The notes below the pieces were generated by a model. That model saw only the letters and a list, made by a program, of their open reading frames with translations, was not told where the DNA came from and did not search any database. A stretch of DNA of 64,000 bases from Kaistia defluvii (GTDB lineage: Bacteria > Pseudomonadota > Alphaproteobacteria > Rhizobiales > Kaistiaceae): contig NZ_JAPKNI010000001.1 in assembly GCF_026343955.1 (NCBI RefSeq), positions 496,001 through 560,000 of the forward strand, in the 5' to 3' direction. Below are positions 63,874-64,000 of this stretch, piece by piece (within the stretch, counting starts at the first letter, position 1; each line of letters opens with the position of its first letter). The position numbers and the translations under genes were made by a program.

Positions 63874-64000
63874 TCACTCCGCCGACCCCACCGGTTCGGC
63901 GTCCTGGTAAGCTCTGGCGACGGCTTCGATCGCCGCGTCGATGTCGACGCTCTGGCCAAGAGCAGCGAGCGCCTGGCCATAGGCGACGACATTGGCGAGT
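63874..64000 (-). CDS. 3' end of an unidentified gene
   Basis: The minus strand is open from the window edge to a TGA at 63874-63876, giving the last 41 residues of a protein that ends AYQDAEPVGSAE. The visible part (NVVAYGQALAALGQSVD, then AAIEAVARAYQDA) is helical and Ala-rich. I cannot assign a family. It is on the same strand as the LLM monooxygenase, 57 bases upstream of it, so it could be its operon partner. Confidence 0.6.
   Translation of the reverse strand, partial: LANVVAYGQALAALGQSVDIDAAIEAVARAYQDAEPVGSAE

Overview
The window is about 64 kb of GC-rich chromosomal DNA from an alphaproteobacterium, most likely of the order Hyphomicrobiales (rhizobial relatives; a Kaistia-like genus is only a guess). 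The support is the lpiA-acvB pair, an HWE-type histidine kinase, choXWV and betA in rhizobial style, and dispersed palindromic intergenic repeats of the kind common in these genomes. I found no rRNA, tRNA, insertion sequence, prophage or CRISPR array. Genes are closely packed.

Layout. 0-7 kb: the end of a CUT2 (ribose-type) sugar ABC transporter operon (ATPase, permease, binding protein), then a LacI-family regulator, a GntR/FCD regulator, a K+-channel-like protein with a C-terminal zinc ribbon, and an O6-alkylguanine DNA methyltransferase. 7-18 kb: mainly housekeeping genes, including an NAD-dependent epimerase, DUF423, prfC, YjbR/MmcQ, a MltB-type lytic transglycosylase, an RBBP9-type hydrolase, a patatin lipoprotein, hemerythrin, LemA with DUF2207, and DoxX. 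18-23 kb: lpiA/mprF and acvB, which make and hydrolyse lysyl-phosphatidylglycerol, and a divergent MarR regulator. 23-37 kb: an accessory mixture of an M29 aminopeptidase, a DHA2 MFS exporter, an M81 peptidase, a 30-codon RiPP-precursor-like gene, a two-component pair, RidA, an SDR with a D-threonine-aldolase-like enzyme, a GluR0-like receptor channel, several very small genes and a secreted lectin-like protein.

37-61 kb is the core of the window: a nearly continuous regulon for taking up choline and degrading it to glycine. A GbdR-type regulator diverges from soxB-soxD-soxA-soxG, gbcA-gbcB, dipeptidase-V4R-dgcA-dgcB-etfA-etfB. Convergent to these are betA and a fused betI-betB, which in turn diverge from choX-choW-choV. 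The steps are import (ChoXWV), choline to betaine aldehyde (BetA), to glycine betaine (BetB), to dimethylglycine (GbcAB), to sarcosine (DgcAB with its own ETF), and to glycine with release of one-carbon units (SoxBDAG). glyA and folate-cycle genes that often accompany sox genes are not in the window.

The most unusual feature is that the TetR repressor BetI and the betaine aldehyde dehydrogenase BetB form one uninterrupted 700-codon frame with no canonical in-frame start codon near the junction. Two related operator-like sites lie just upstream. This would be a DNA-binding repressor joined to the enzyme of its own pathway, comparable in logic to PutA. The last 3 kb hold an M24 peptidase, a class-C LLM flavin monooxygenase and the 3' end of an unidentified gene.
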